64,000 bases of DNA, taken from positions 30,674 to 94,673 of the forward strand of contig NZ_WMJY01000011.1 in NCBI RefSeq assembly GCF_009711055.1. The letters run 5' to 3'. A model generated the notes under the pieces. That model was not told the origin of the DNA and made no database searches. It saw nothing but the letters and a program-made list of their open reading frames with translations. Made by a program: the position numbers and the translations under genes. This DNA is from Myroides pelagicus (GTDB lineage Bacteria; Bacteroidota; Bacteroidia; Flavobacteriales; Flavobacteriaceae). Below, in pieces: positions 19,319 to 30,873 of the stretch. Within the stretch, counting starts at the first letter, position 1. Each line of letters starts with the position of its first letter.

Positions 19319-20527
19319 ATGTCAGTATTAAGCGGAAAAAAAGTAATACTGGGTATCACTGGAGGAATTGCCGCTTATAAATCGGCAAGCTTAGTACGTC
19401 TACTAATAAAAGCAGGTGCAGAAGTACAAGTACTTATGACACCTGCTTCTCATCAATTTGTCACTCCTTATACCTTATCTACTTTATCAAAGAAACCAGT
19501 TTATACCAAATTCTTCAATGCTGGTGATGAAGGAGGGACTTGGAATAATCACGTCGATTTAGCGCTATGGGCAGACTTAATGCTTATTGCACCAACTACT
19601 GCAAGTACATTGGGAAAAATGGCTAATGGTATTTGCGATAATCTATTAATGGCAGTGTATTTGTCTGCAAAGTGTCCGGTTTATGTAGCTCCTGCTATGG
19701 ACTTGGATATGTATGCGCATCCATCAACTGAATTGAACTTACAACGTTTAATGTCTTATGGAAATTTAATTATACCAGCTGAAGAAGGAGAGTTGGCTAG
19801 TGGTTTAGTAGGAAAAGGAAGAATGGCGGAGCCTGAACATATTATCGACTACATTAAAGAGGAGTTATCTAAATCGTTAGCTCTATCAGGGAAGAAAGTC
19901 CTTGTAACAGCGGGACCAACTTATGAACCTATAGACCCTGTGCGTTTTATTGGTAACCACTCATCTGGAAAGATGGGATTTGATATTGCAAATAGTTTAG
20001 CTAAGTACGGTGCAGAAGTATATTTAGTTGCAGGTCCGACTCATCTTGTTACCAAAGAGGCTGGTATTAGGATTATTCATGTAACGTCAGCGTTAGAGAT
20101 GTATGATGCTTGTCATCGTGTATTTGGGGAAGTAGATGTTGTGGTTGCAGCAGCAGCAGTAGCAGATTATAGACCTAAGTATGTAGCAGATCAAAAGATT
20201 AAAAAGAATAGCGAAGAATTCGTCATCGAATTAGAGAAGAATCCGGATATACTAGCTTCTTTAGGGGCTATTAAAAAGCATCAGTTTTTAGTTGGTTTTG
20301 CTTTAGAAACCGAAAATGAGGAGGAATACGCTAAGCAAAAGATTAAGAAAAAGAATTTAGATCTTATCGTATTAAATTCTTTGAATGATAAAGGAGCTGG
20401 TTTTGGTAAACCAACAAATAAAGTTACCTTTATAGATAAGGATTTCAATATTCAACCAATGGATTTGAAATCGAAGGAAGAAGTCGCCAACGATATTGTG
20501 AAAAAAATAATAAAGCATTATGAATAA
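19319..20527 (+). CDS. coaBC: Bifunctional phosphopantothenoylcysteine decarboxylase/phosphopantothenate-cysteine ligase
   Basis: A 402-residue enzyme of coenzyme A synthesis. The N-terminal flavoprotein decarboxylase half (CoaC) begins LSGKKVILGITGGIAAYKSASLVR and has the catalytic-histidine motif NHVDLALWAD and PAMDLDMY. The ligase half (CoaB, from about 190) has VTAGPTYEPIDPVRFIGNHSSGKMG and the K-rich KIKK site. Length is normal. Its end overlaps the next gene by 8 bp, which suggests translational coupling. Confidence 0.96.
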   Translation: MSVLSGKKVILGITGGIAAYKSASLVRLLIKAGAEVQVLMTPASHQFVTPYTLSTLSKKPVYTKFFNAGDEGGTWNNHVDLALWADLMLIAPTTASTLGKMANGICDNLLMAVYLSAKCPVYVAPAMDLDMYAHPSTELNLQRLMSYGNLIIPAEEGELASGLVGKGRMAEPEHIIDYIKEELSKSLALSGKKVLVTAGPTYEPIDPVRFIGNHSSGKMGFDIANSLAKYGAEVYLVAGPTHLVTKEAGIRIIHVTSALEMYDACHRVFGEVDVVVAAAAVADYRPKYVADQKIKKNSEEFVIELEKNPDILASLGAIKKHQFLVGFALETENEEEYAKQKIKKKNLDLIVLNSLNDKGAGFGKPTNKVTFIDKDFNIQPMDLKSKEEVANDIVKKIIKHYE

Positions 20528-21404
20528 ACTAATTTGGCTATGCGTTTTTTTATCCTTGTTAATCAATTCTTATGGACAAGAGTTGCAAGCAACTGTAAAT
20601 ATCAATCATAGTCAAGTAGGTAATAGTAATCAGGCTTATTTTAAAACATTAGAGCGCTCTTTACAAGAGTTTGTTAATAATACACGTTGGTCTTCTGAGT
20701 CATATGGGGCAATTGAGAAAATAGATTGCGTTTTTATACTTACAGTAAACTCTTATAGTAATAATACAGTGAGTGGTAGTCTGCAAGTACAAGCGACTCG
20801 ACCAGTTTATAATTCATCTTATTCTACACCGATTTTAAACTTTAATGATAAGGATATTTCATTTTCGTATATTGAATTTGAGAACTTGTTTTACAACCCT
20901 AATTCGTTTGATTCGAATTTGGTTAGTTTAATTGCATTTTACGCCAATGTTATAATTGGATTAGATGGAGATACTTTTAAGCAGAATGGAGGTAACGAAT
21001 CTTTGCAAGCTGCAGCTAGTATAGTATCATTAGCACAACAATCAGGAGCTAAAGGTTGGAAACAAGGAGATGGTACAGCAAATAGATACTATTTGATAAA
21101 TGATATTATTGCAGGTACAGGTGAAGCGTATCGAAAAGCAATGTATACTTATCATTTGAAAGGATTGGATCAGATGGCGTCTAATCTAGAGATGGGACGT
21201 GATGGTATCTATGAGTCTCTTAAACAATTGGAAGCTTTGCATGCAATACGACCTAATTCTTTTTTAATGCGCATTTTTTTTGACGCAAAGACAGAAGAGT
21301 TAAATAGTATCTATTCTGGTATTACGGATAAGAATAAAAAGCTAGTAGTTAGTTTATTGAAAAAGCTAGCTCCTCTGAATACTTCTAAATGGGATAATTT
21401 GTAG
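20520..21404 (+). CDS. porD: PorD-like type IX secretion protein (DUF4835)
   Basis: A 294-residue exported protein. The signal peptide is MNKLIWLCVFLSLLINSYGQ. The mature part starts ELQATVNINHSQVG and contains YNSSYSTPILNFNDKDISFSY, typical of DUF4835, the family of the P. gingivalis type IX secretion protein PorD. PorD is needed for T9SS function, but its exact place in the machine is not well defined. Its position between coaBC and recN matches other Bacteroidetes. Confidence 0.85.
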   Translation: MNKLIWLCVFLSLLINSYGQELQATVNINHSQVGNSNQAYFKTLERSLQEFVNNTRWSSESYGAIEKIDCVFILTVNSYSNNTVSGSLQVQATRPVYNSSYSTPILNFNDKDISFSYIEFENLFYNPNSFDSNLVSLIAFYANVIIGLDGDTFKQNGGNESLQAAASIVSLAQQSGAKGWKQGDGTANRYYLINDIIAGTGEAYRKAMYTYHLKGLDQMASNLEMGRDGIYESLKQLEALHAIRPNSFLMRIFFDAKTEELNSIYSGITDKNKKLVVSLLKKLAPLNTSKWDNL

Positions 21405-21420
21405 TAAAAAAGGAAAAGTT

Positions 21421-23076
21421 ATGTTGAGTTTATTAACAATTAAGAATTTTGCTTTAATTGAGTCGTTGGAACAGGCATTTGATGAAGGCTTTACTATAAT
21501 TACTGGAGAGACAGGTGCTGGTAAATCGATATTGCTTGGAGCTCTAGGATTACTACAAGGTAAAAGAGCAGATTTAGCCTCGCTTAAAAATAAAGAAGAA
21601 AAGTGTATTGTTGAAGGACACTTTAATCTAGTTAATTACAATTTAGAGGAGGTGTTTGATAGTTTATCTGTTGATTATGAAGAGATAACAATTATTCGTA
21701 GAGAGATTTTGCCTTCAGGTAAATCCCGTGCATTTGTCAACGATAGTCCTGTTAATTTATCTGACTTACAAGTTTTAAGTAGTTACTTAATAGATATTCA
21801 TTCGCAGCATCAAACGGGAGAATTGTCAGATGAAAATTACCAGTTGCAAATTATTGATATAATTGCTGATAATCATAGCTTGCTTGAAGAATATAGTACA
21901 ACTTTAAAAGAGTACAAACAACGCGTTAATGAATTAGCCGATTATATCGAATTACAAAGTTCTTTAGTTAAAGAACAAGATTATAACAACTTTTTATTAC
22001 AAGAGCTAGAAGAGGCTAATCTAACTAGTTTAAATCAAGTAGTGTTAGAGCAAGAGTATGAAAAACTGAATAATGTAGAACATGTTAGAGAAAGTTTTAC
22101 TCACGCTTCGTCTTTGTTTACTGAGGAACAAGTAGGAGTAATTTCAAACTTAAGAGAAATACGTACTTTACTACAAAAGATCTCAGGTCTCGATGCAGAA
22201 TATAAGGAATTAACTGATCGTGTGATTAGTGTTGATATTGAAGTAAGTGATATAGCCAATGATTTGGAAAGTTTAATCGAGTCGGTTATTTCAGATCCAG
22301 AACAAATGACGTTAATCAATGAGCGCCTTCAATTGTTATATGCGTTACAAAAGAAACATCAAGTATCTACAGTAGAAGAACTGCTTAAAATCGAAGAAGA
22401 ATTAAGTTCTAAAGTTTTTAAAGCAAATAGCTTAGAAGAACAAATCGAAAAGGCTCAAAAGGATATCAAGCGTTTAGAAGACCGCTTGAGTGTGTTAGCT
22501 AATAATATATCTACAGCACGTAAAGATGTGATTCCTAGTTTGCAAAAGCAATTGATTGATATACTTAGTTTGGTAGGAATGCCAGCGTCACGATTTAGAT
22601 TTAAATTTATCGAAGCTGCACATTTTCTATCAAATGGTAAAGATCAAATTCAATTAATGTTTTCTGCGAATAAAGGAAGTGATTTTGGTTTACTCAAAAA
22701 GGTAGCTTCTGGAGGTGAAATGTCGCGTATAATGTTAGCTATAAAATCGGTGTTGGCGGTTTATTCTAATTTGCCAACTATTATCTTTGATGAGATTGAT
22801 ACTGGTGTATCTGGGGAAGTTGCTGATAAAATGGGGAATATTATGAGGGATATGAGCTCAAAGATGCAGGTTTTTGCTATTACTCATTTACCACAAATAG
22901 CTTGTAAAGGTAACACTCACTTCAAAGTATTTAAGTCAGAAGACAAAGGAGGGACAATATCGCAACTAGTAGAGTTGAAAGATGACAAACGCGTCAACGA
23001 AATTGCTCAGATGTTGTCTGGTGCTGATATATCTGAATCTGCAATACTCCATGCAAAGGAACTTTTGCAGAAGTAA
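21421..23076 (+). CDS. recN: DNA repair protein RecN
   Basis: A 551-residue SMC-like ATPase that acts in double-strand break repair. The Walker A motif is GETGAGKS (29-36). The Q-loop region IDIHSQHQTGELS follows. Two coiled-coil arms span about 155-380. The C-terminal half has the ABC signature SGGEMSR and Walker B IIFDEIDTGVSG, then the ITHLPQIA switch. Length is normal. It is the last gene of the bamD operon. No classic terminator is evident in the 120 bp that follow. Confidence 0.96.
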   Translation: MLSLLTIKNFALIESLEQAFDEGFTIITGETGAGKSILLGALGLLQGKRADLASLKNKEEKCIVEGHFNLVNYNLEEVFDSLSVDYEEITIIRREILPSGKSRAFVNDSPVNLSDLQVLSSYLIDIHSQHQTGELSDENYQLQIIDIIADNHSLLEEYSTTLKEYKQRVNELADYIELQSSLVKEQDYNNFLLQELEEANLTSLNQVVLEQEYEKLNNVEHVRESFTHASSLFTEEQVGVISNLREIRTLLQKISGLDAEYKELTDRVISVDIEVSDIANDLESLIESVISDPEQMTLINERLQLLYALQKKHQVSTVEELLKIEEELSSKVFKANSLEEQIEKAQKDIKRLEDRLSVLANNISTARKDVIPSLQKQLIDILSLVGMPASRFRFKFIEAAHFLSNGKDQIQLMFSANKGSDFGLLKKVASGGEMSRIMLAIKSVLAVYSNLPTIIFDEIDTGVSGEVADKMGNIMRDMSSKMQVFAITHLPQIACKGNTHFKVFKSEDKGGTISQLVELKDDKRVNEIAQMLSGADISESAILHAKELLQK

Positions 23077-23240
23077 TAGGATAGTAGCATCTACAAGTTA
23101 ATTTACTTTCAGGGATTTACCTTTATTAATTGAATAGAAGCTAAAGTATTAGCTCTTGAAAAGAATTATACTAATGGTTTGTAGATAACTAGGAGTATTT
23201 GGTAGCTGATTATTGTCTTTTGATTCGTATTTTTGAATAT

Positions 23241-24242
23241 ATGAAAGTATTAGGCAAGATTTATTCGAATTTTTGGTTTAGGAATATAGTCGTTATCGTT
23301 TTATTAGTCTGTGTGTTTACATTTGCTGCATCTGCTGATAAAAGGGAACGTACGTTGAGTCAGATATGGATAGAGTTACTACCGGACTTTTTTATTATTT
23401 ATGGTGCTATTATTGTCAGTAACCTTACGATGATTAAGCGCTATGTCATAACAAAACAGTACGATAAGTTTTTTCCATTAGCTTTTTGCTATTGGACAGG
23501 GGTTATTATTGGTAAAGGGTATGTAAATATGCGCACACATGATTTTGATTCCTGGTTGATAGAGACAGTTAATGTATTGTTTTTTGCTTTTCTGGGTACT
23601 GGTGCTTACTTTATCCATTTATGGACGTTTAACGATATCACAGTCAGAGAAAAACGTCTAGTGAGTACTGTAGCAGAACTAGATTTCTTAAAGATGCAAC
23701 TCAATCCCCATTTCCTCTTGAATGCAATGAATAATCTTTATGGGGAGGCATTAACCAATCCTAACGAGACCCCAGAGCGTATTTTGCAGTTGTCGCATTT
23801 ACTTCGTTATCAGTTAGAGGCTACAAAGAAAGAGTTTGTTGATGTAAAAGATGAAATAGAGTTCCTTAATGAATATTTTAATTATTACAAGTTTCGAAGT
23901 AATAATTTAATTGTAGATATTGATTACAAAGGAGTTGTAGGTAAGTTTAAGATTCCTCCATTGATGTATTTTAGTTTAGTAGAGAATGCAATTAAGTTTA
24001 GTTTGCAGACTGATAATCCTTATGTGAAATTACGTTGTTATGAAAGAAATAATCGATTGTTTTTTGAAATAGAGAATAGTTGCCTTTCTGATGAGTTAGT
24101 GCAGAATGGTACAGGTGTGGGTATTAAAAACTTGGAGCGACGTCTTGAAGTAACTAAATTGCCTTATAAATTTATAAGAAACAAAACTAAGAACTATTAT
24201 AAAACCAAACTAGAGTTATGGGAATTACCTATAAATGCTTAA
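23241..24242 (+). CDS. LytS/YehU-type sensor histidine kinase
   Basis: A 333-residue membrane kinase. The ATG at 23241 is preferred; the TTG 42 bp upstream adds a leader unlike the family. Four hydrophobic segments lie in the first 140 residues. The His_kinase domain begins LDFLKMQLNPHFLLNAMNNL, with the phosphorylated H157. An ATP-binding region (PPLMYFSLVENAIKFS, then GTGVGIKNLERRL) follows. No extracytoplasmic sensor domain of any size is seen. The stop lies inside the next gene (25-nt overlap), which encodes the cognate LytTR regulator. Confidence 0.9.
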   Translation: MKVLGKIYSNFWFRNIVVIVLLVCVFTFAASADKRERTLSQIWIELLPDFFIIYGAIIVSNLTMIKRYVITKQYDKFFPLAFCYWTGVIIGKGYVNMRTHDFDSWLIETVNVLFFAFLGTGAYFIHLWTFNDITVREKRLVSTVAELDFLKMQLNPHFLLNAMNNLYGEALTNPNETPERILQLSHLLRYQLEATKKEFVDVKDEIEFLNEYFNYYKFRSNNLIVDIDYKGVVGKFKIPPLMYFSLVENAIKFSLQTDNPYVKLRCYERNNRLFFEIENSCLSDELVQNGTGVGIKNLERRLEVTKLPYKFIRNKTKNYYKTKLELWELPINA

Positions 24243-24910
24243 TTGTAGATGACGAGAAGCCTGCACATCAGGTTTTATTAAGTCATATTAATCAGTGTGC
24301 TGAATTAATTTGTGTAGGACATGCTTATAATGGTAAAGAAGCATTAACTTTTATACAAGAGAACGAAGTTGATATTTTATTTCTTGATATCAATATGCCT
24401 TTAGTATCAGGGATAGAGTTTTTAGGTATGCTTGCTGTTAAGCCAACTACAATTGTAACTACTGCCTATTCAGACTACGCATTAGATTCTTATCAGAATG
24501 ATGCGGTTGATTACTTATTGAAACCTATTTCTTTTGCAAAGTTTCTGAAAGCAGTAGAGAAAGCAAAAGTTTTCTGTAAAGACAGAGGGGGACAGCAAGA
24601 AGCACCTTCTGTTATTAGTATTAAAGAAGATGGAGTTGATTATAAAGTTAATCTTGATGATATTTTATATATCGAAAGTGCGGGTAATTATATTAAAGTG
24701 TTTACCACAGGTAGACGTAAGAGTTACTTTGTCTATGGCTCACTAATAGGAATCAAGTCGGAACTTTTAAGAGATAGTTTTATTCAAGTGCATCGTTCAT
24801 TTGTGATTAACAAGGAACAAGTTAAAAAACGCTTAGCTAGTAAAGTAATTATGAATAATGATGAAGAAGTACCTATCGGGCGTAAATACCAGATATTGTT
24901 AGATATATAA
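24218..24910 (+). CDS. LytTR-family response regulator
   Basis: A 230-residue regulator. The receiver domain (about 5-120) has the acidic pocket VDDE, the phosphoacceptor D57 in LFLDINMP and the lysine of YLLKPISF. The LytTR DNA-binding domain covers about 130-230 (ILYIESAGNYIKVFT, FIQVHRSFVINKEQV, VPIGRKYQ). It overlaps the kinase gene by 25 nt, so the two proteins are probably made in a coupled way. Target promoters are unknown. Confidence 0.93.
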   Translation: MGITYKCLIVDDEKPAHQVLLSHINQCAELICVGHAYNGKEALTFIQENEVDILFLDINMPLVSGIEFLGMLAVKPTTIVTTAYSDYALDSYQNDAVDYLLKPISFAKFLKAVEKAKVFCKDRGGQQEAPSVISIKEDGVDYKVNLDDILYIESAGNYIKVFTTGRRKSYFVYGSLIGIKSELLRDSFIQVHRSFVINKEQVKKRLASKVIMNNDEEVPIGRKYQILLDI

Positions 24911-24936
24911 AATATATTCAAAGTAGTAAGTAGAAG

Positions 24937-24968
24937 AAAAAAGGAGGTTTATACAAACCTCCTTTTTT
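24937..24968. terminator. Bidirectional terminator between the regulator gene and icd
   Basis: AAGGAGGTTT and AAACCTCCTT form a perfect stem around a 4-nt loop, with A6 before and T6 after. It serves both convergent genes. Confidence 0.85.
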
Positions 24969-24990
24969 AGTATTGTGTAAAGCTTAATTA

Positions 24991-27240
<2,250 letters not shown>

Positions 27241-27283
27241 TTATTGTTGACAGGTGTCTGTCGTATTTTTTAAAAGTTTAAAG

Positions 27284-27291
27284 CAAATATA
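27284..27291 (-). promoter_or_regulatory. -7 element of icd
   Basis: TATATTTG on the minus strand, about 70 bp before the icd start codon. No TTG is found at the normal spacing. Confidence 0.35.
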
Positions 27292-27414
27292 CTAAATCAC
27301 TACTACAATTCTTACTAAAATACCCCTTAGTTATGTCGATTTGCTAATTTGATATTTCGAGCTTTGTATATTTACAAATTGATATTTTTTGATATAATAT
27401 TTTGTCGATTAATG

Positions 27415-27447
27415 AAAAAAGGCCGTTCAGCATTGAACGACCTTTTT
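27415..27447 (-). terminator. Terminator of the wza-wzc unit
   Basis: On the minus strand, GGTCGTTC and GAACGGCC pair with one mismatch around a 6-nt loop, and T6 follows. It starts 3 bp after the tyrosine-kinase stop codon. Confidence 0.75.
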
Positions 27448-27449
27448 GA

Positions 27450-29861
27450 CTAGTCTTTATTTAATATTTTTTTCCACCAAGGGCGGTTTTTAGCTTCGTT
27501 TTCTTGGCCATAACCATAGCCATAACCATAACCATAGCCATAACCACCGTATCCTTTAGTCGTATTCGTGTCATTTAAAATGATAGACATATTAGTTAAC
27601 TTACCTTCTTTATGAAGATCATTAGGCAGCTTTAGCATGCGTTTGTCTAAATAATTTGCTCTAGCTACATAGATAAATGTATCAGCATATTTAGCAATTA
27701 ATAATGTATCTGTAACTAAACTAATAGGTGCTGTATCCACAATGATATAGTCGTATTGGTCTTTTAATTCTTCGAATAATTCTCCAATTCGGTTGCCCAT
27801 TAATAATTCGGCTGGGTTTGGAGGAATTGTTCCTGCTGGTAATGCGTAGAAATTGTCGTAACCATCAACTTTTACAATAAACTTATTAATATCCTCTTCT
27901 TTTCTCAATAAGTAATCTGATACCCCTTGAGTTGGAAGCATGATATAATCATCTAGGCGTGGATTACGTAAATCTAATCCAATTAGTAATGTTTTCTTTC
28001 CTGATAGTGCGATTGTAGCAGCAGTATTAACAGAAGTAAACGTTTTACCTTCCTTAGGGAAAGTTGACGTTAAGAAAATCATTTTAGCTTTACCCTCTTG
28101 AGTATTGCTAAGCATAAATTCTAAGTTCGTACGAATGATACGGAGTGCTTCTGCTGTACTCGTTCTACTAGATATGTCAACAATTTTAGAGTTGTCATCA
28201 GAGTGTGGTATATCTCCTAAGAAAGGTAAATTAGTACCATTTTCGATATCTATACGCGATTTCACTTTAGTGTCTAGTAAGCTACGTAAGTATATAATTG
28301 CAAAAGGAATTAAACCTCCCATAATTAAAGCAGCTAATAGGATTATCGCTTTTTTAGGAGATACTGGTTTGTCTGAGCTTTTTGCTAAGTCAATGACTTT
28401 TGCATTTAGATCAGTTGCTGCTAATGCAATAGCTGTTTCTTCTCTTTTTTGGAATAGATATAAGTAAATAGCTTCTTTTACCTTTTGTTGTCTATCTATA
28501 ATTCTGAACTCTCTTTCTTGTCTCGGTACTTGAGCTAATCTATTGCGTAATTCTGATTCCTTTTCTGAAAGTTCTTTTTGGGTAATCTTCAATGAGTTTT
28601 GTAATCTCACAAGACTTTCCATTACTGACGCTTTCATGGCAGCAATTTGATTATCTAATTTGATAACTGCTGGGTTTTTTGCTGTAGAGCTTGTACTAAT
28701 TCTGTTTCTGTCTAACACAATATTGTTATATTGGTTGATCAGACTATTTGAGCTAGCATCTGATGATATTATATTGCCAGGAATTAATTCATCTGGTTGA
28801 CTCTTTTTTAAGAATTCAATCATAGAAGTAACGACTTTTAATTCCGTTTCATTCTCGATGATTTGTTTTTCGTAAACATTGGTATTCTGAAGATATAAGC
28901 CTAACTCTGTAGGAATATCCGTAATATTGTTTCTTGATTTGTAGCCTTCTACTGTTTTTTCTACATCACCTAGCTCTTCAGTAATTAGATTTAAACGACT
29001 CTCGATAAATTCTGAAGTTTTCTCTGAGATGAATCGTTTGTCCGCAATTGCAGCATCGTTATATAGATTTACTAAAGTGTTTAAGTAGTCAATTGCTTTG
29101 CTAGGTGTAGCGTCTAATAATGAAAGATCTAATACACTTGAGAACTTATCTGTTGGAGCTATTTGTAGATTTTTCACATAGTTGTCTACGACTTTTTGTA
29201 TTGGGAAAATCTCAACGGTAACTTCTGTAACAGCTTTATCGCCTTCATCATTGTCTTTCACTTTTACTAAAGTAGGAAGTGGCTTATCTGCATTTTTAGT
29301 GACAATTAATTTACCTAATAGGGTTTCTACAGTATCGTTATACTTGAATGTACCTATTTCTTGTTTTTCTTCGTTAACTAAGGTATAAGTGTCTGTACTT
29401 ATATTATTTACATAAAAAGTGTAACGAATATTGTCAAAATCATATACGCGTTCTACAAAGTTGAAAGTAATAGGGCTGTTTTTATACATATTACTTTTAA
29501 CTACTCTTCCTTCATTGATATAAGCGATATTTAAAGCTAGGTTTCTTACCGTGCGCTCAGCTAAACTTCTAGATTGAAGAATTTGTGTTTCATTTTCTAC
29601 ATTACTCTTTCCGCCAGATAACAATCCAAGATCTGAAAAAGCAGCCATTTCTGAGGCGATTCCTCCTCCTCTTTTTTCATCTTTTACGATGATGGTTGTA
29701 TTTATTTTATAGGTCTTTTCGCTGTAACGTAAGTAGATTACCGCTAGGACCAATGTTACTATTACACTCAAAATAAACCAGCGCCAATGCACTAAGTACT
29801 TTTCAAGTTCTTCTCTGATGTTTATATTGTTGTCGTCGTTGTTGTCAAATTTGTTTTCCAT
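27450..29861 (-). CDS. Polysaccharide co-polymerase/tyrosine autokinase (BY-kinase, Wzc-like)
   Basis: An 803-residue inner-membrane protein that controls polysaccharide chain length and export. TM1 is at about 27-46 and TM2 at 505-526. The Wzz and GNVR periplasmic parts and a coiled coil (about 420-460) lie between. The cytoplasmic kinase has the EALRIIRTNLEF helix, Walker A STFPKEGKT (599-607), Walker A' LLIGLDLRNP and Walker B YIIVDTAP. The C-terminal tail (769-786) is an alternating Gly-Tyr stretch with seven tyrosines, the expected autophosphorylation cluster, encoded by a hexanucleotide repeat. It lies 5 bp after the Wza-like gene. Confidence 0.93.
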   Translation of the reverse strand: MENKFDNNDDNNINIREELEKYLVHWRWFILSVIVTLVLAVIYLRYSEKTYKINTTIIVKDEKRGGGIASEMAAFSDLGLLSGGKSNVENETQILQSRSLAERTVRNLALNIAYINEGRVVKSNMYKNSPITFNFVERVYDFDNIRYTFYVNNISTDTYTLVNEEKQEIGTFKYNDTVETLLGKLIVTKNADKPLPTLVKVKDNDEGDKAVTEVTVEIFPIQKVVDNYVKNLQIAPTDKFSSVLDLSLLDATPSKAIDYLNTLVNLYNDAAIADKRFISEKTSEFIESRLNLITEELGDVEKTVEGYKSRNNITDIPTELGLYLQNTNVYEKQIIENETELKVVTSMIEFLKKSQPDELIPGNIISSDASSNSLINQYNNIVLDRNRISTSSTAKNPAVIKLDNQIAAMKASVMESLVRLQNSLKITQKELSEKESELRNRLAQVPRQEREFRIIDRQQKVKEAIYLYLFQKREETAIALAATDLNAKVIDLAKSSDKPVSPKKAIILLAALIMGGLIPFAIIYLRSLLDTKVKSRIDIENGTNLPFLGDIPHSDDNSKIVDISSRTSTAEALRIIRTNLEFMLSNTQEGKAKMIFLTSTFPKEGKTFTSVNTAATIALSGKKTLLIGLDLRNPRLDDYIMLPTQGVSDYLLRKEEDINKFIVKVDGYDNFYALPAGTIPPNPAELLMGNRIGELFEELKDQYDYIIVDTAPISLVTDTLLIAKYADTFIYVARANYLDKRMLKLPNDLHKEGKLTNMSIILNDTNTTKGYGGYGYGYGYGYGYGQENEAKNRPWWKKILNKD
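27508..27543 (-). repeat. Hexanucleotide microsatellite (CCATAR x6) in the kinase tail
   Basis: Six tandem 6-bp units, CCATAA or CCATAG, encode alternating Tyr-Gly residues on the minus strand. Gain or loss of a unit would stay in frame and change the number of tyrosines. Confidence 0.85.
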
Positions 29862-29866
29862 AGTAA

Positions 29867-30655
29867 TTATTTAGAGGCTAATGCTATGATTGTTACCAAT
29901 AGTGAAAGTGCAGAAATACCAAGGCTTAAGTTAGGCCCTACTACAGAAGAGTTAACTTTTGTTTTGTTAGGCTCTACATATACTATGTCGTTTTGATTTA
30001 GGTAGTAGTATGATGAGTTCATGAAGTCTGCTTTGGTCATATCTACGCGAATAGGCACTCTGTGTCCATCTACCTCACGGATAATTAATACATTTTTTCT
30101 ATTCCCGTATATTGTCATATCTCCTGATAAAGATATAGCTTCGGTTAATGTTAGACGTTCACTATTGATTGAGTGTACACCTGGACGATTCACTTCACCT
30201 TGTACCGTTACTTTGAAGTTCATGATACGAAGATTGATAATTGGGTTATTGATGTACTGTTCGATTTCTTTAGTTAGGTAATCTATCGCTTCTTTTTTGG
30301 TAAGACCTCCTAGTTTAACTGTTCCTAATACTGGAAATTGAACAAAACCATCATTGTCTATTAAGTATAATTGCTGTTGCATTTGTCCTGTACCTGCTGG
30401 GTTAAGCGGGTTTGTTGTCATACTATTAACTAAGTTGAACGGTGCTGCTGCTTCTATGTCTTCTGCTGATACAAGTATCATAAGTAAGTCATCTGGTCTT
30501 AGTCTAGTCTGAAACCTTGTATCTTGAATATTTTTAAGAAGTGTGGTTTCTGCATCTTGATAATATAATACTTTATCTTTTGAAGCACACGAAGTGAGTA
30601 GTAAAGTAAAAACTGTGAAAACAACAGTTATATAAAAGGGAACTTTGATTTTCAT
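29867..30655 (-). CDS. Polysaccharide export lipoprotein (Wza-like)
   Basis: A 262-residue outer-membrane export protein. The signal peptide ends in the lipobox TSC (about C23). The Poly_export domain (RLRPDDLLMILVSAED) and the SLBB domain (VTVQGEVNRPGVHSI, LTEAISLSGDM) follow. A hydrophobic C-terminal segment (NLSLGISALSLLVTIIALA) is present. It is the outer-membrane partner of the BY-kinase encoded 5 bp downstream. A TATATTTG -7 element is present on the minus strand at 30677-30670. No glycosyltransferase genes accompany the pair in this window. Confidence 0.92.
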   Translation of the reverse strand: MKIKVPFYITVVFTVFTLLLTSCASKDKVLYYQDAETTLLKNIQDTRFQTRLRPDDLLMILVSAEDIEAAAPFNLVNSMTTNPLNPAGTGQMQQQLYLIDNDGFVQFPVLGTVKLGGLTKKEAIDYLTKEIEQYINNPIINLRIMNFKVTVQGEVNRPGVHSINSERLTLTEAISLSGDMTIYGNRKNVLIIREVDGHRVPIRVDMTKADFMNSSYYYLNQNDIVYVEPNKTKVNSSVVGPNLSLGISALSLLVTIIALASK

Positions 30656-30873
30656 TTTCTTTTTTTGTGCAAATATAAAATTTATAGATAGTCTAAAAAA
30701 TAAAAATGTAAAATAGACCTTATAAACGTTAACTATTTATGCAGGTTAGTATTGATTATATCCTAATGTTATTTTAACTTAGGTTGATTTTTGTAATCTA
30801 AAAATGATTAAACCGATTAGTTTTCATTCAAAGCAAATCAATTGTTGTTAAAAGCTTATTTAAGATTTTGTGC

